From Bolinopsis microptera (taxonomy: Eukaryota > Ctenophora > Tentaculata > Lobata > Bolinopsidae): DNA of 64,000 bases. The notes under the pieces were generated by a model, which saw only the letters and a list, made by a program, of their open reading frames with translations, was not told the DNA's origin and did not search any database. This document shows positions 63,851 to 64,000 of this stretch, piece after piece (the first letter of the stretch is position 1; every line of letters starts with the position of its first letter). The position numbers and the translations under genes are program-made. The stretch is from contig NC_087075.1 of NCBI RefSeq assembly GCF_026151205.1, positions 3,568,359 through 3,632,358 of the forward strand, read 5' to 3'.

Positions 63851-64000
63851 GTGAGCATACTTTCACTGCTGAGCCCAACGGGTTTCACAGGGTTGTTTTT
63901 TGGAGGAGATAACTCAATAACCATACAGTATTCCCCGCTACCAGACACTGAATGGGAGTCACAAATTCCATAGTTAATACTTAATATGCAAAACATTACA
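63851..64000 (+). other. Start of next PX-gene intron
   Basis: A GTGAGC donor follows the sixth coding exon at 63850. No further exon is visible before the window ends. Confidence 0.6.

Overview
The window is nuclear DNA of an animal. It is AT-rich, its genes are split by GT-AG introns, it carries non-LTR retrotransposons and many short DNA transposons, and its real coding exons encode metazoan modules (EGF, DSL-like, THAP, PX). Telomere-like CCCTAA/CCCTGA arrays fit an animal. The sequence alone does not fix the lineage; a marine invertebrate, possibly non-bilaterian, is my guess.

1-20 kb is almost entirely repeat-derived: foldbacks, two near-identical 770-bp mariner-type MITEs, a MULE relic inside a telomere-like repeat, a purple acid phosphatase pseudogene (8.0-8.45 kb, minus), a TIR element carrying a LINE tail, a perfect spacerless 64-bp palindrome and an unusual multi-hairpin repeat (18.9-19.7 kb). 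Two isolated ORF exons (13.4 and 16.9 kb) may belong to genes I cannot identify.

20.7-35.0 kb is the most interesting part. A minus-strand gene of tandem EGF modules, with all internal exons phase 1-1, has seven exons at 20.77-22.84 kb and a further exon at 34.90-34.99 kb. The last two EGF halves join exactly in phase across a 12-kb intron. A complete plus-strand 3' gene body (25.18-33.79 kb) lies inside that intron. It encodes a Notch-ligand-like extracellular N terminus, then about eleven to twelve tandem DSL-like cysteine modules with no EGF repeats, one transmembrane helix and a very short tail. One of its introns holds a minus-strand THAP-domain ORF that runs into a LINE ORF1-type C terminus, so three coding units are nested.

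35-57 kb is again mostly repeats: a tRNA-derived SINE (two copies), a diverged 350-bp duplication, an unrecognised broken coding stretch (38.7-39.55 kb, minus), a 1.65-kb minisatellite, decayed LINE pieces on both strands, a second telomere-like locus, a (CT)n tract and a 3.0-kb piggyBac-like foldback with TTAA target duplication and about 590-bp inverted arms. 57.4-61.3 kb is a LINE with a 1081-codon intact endonuclease/reverse transcriptase ORF, preceded by a 63-bp monomer array. 62.1-64 kb holds the first six coding exons of a PX-domain gene of the NADPH-oxidase organiser/Tks type, which continues past the window.

The intact host genes are two cell-surface or secreted cysteine-repeat proteins and one phosphoinositide-binding adaptor. 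They share no obvious pathway beyond the Notch-type modules. Gene models are hand-built from splice signals and reading-frame continuity; no homology search was possible.
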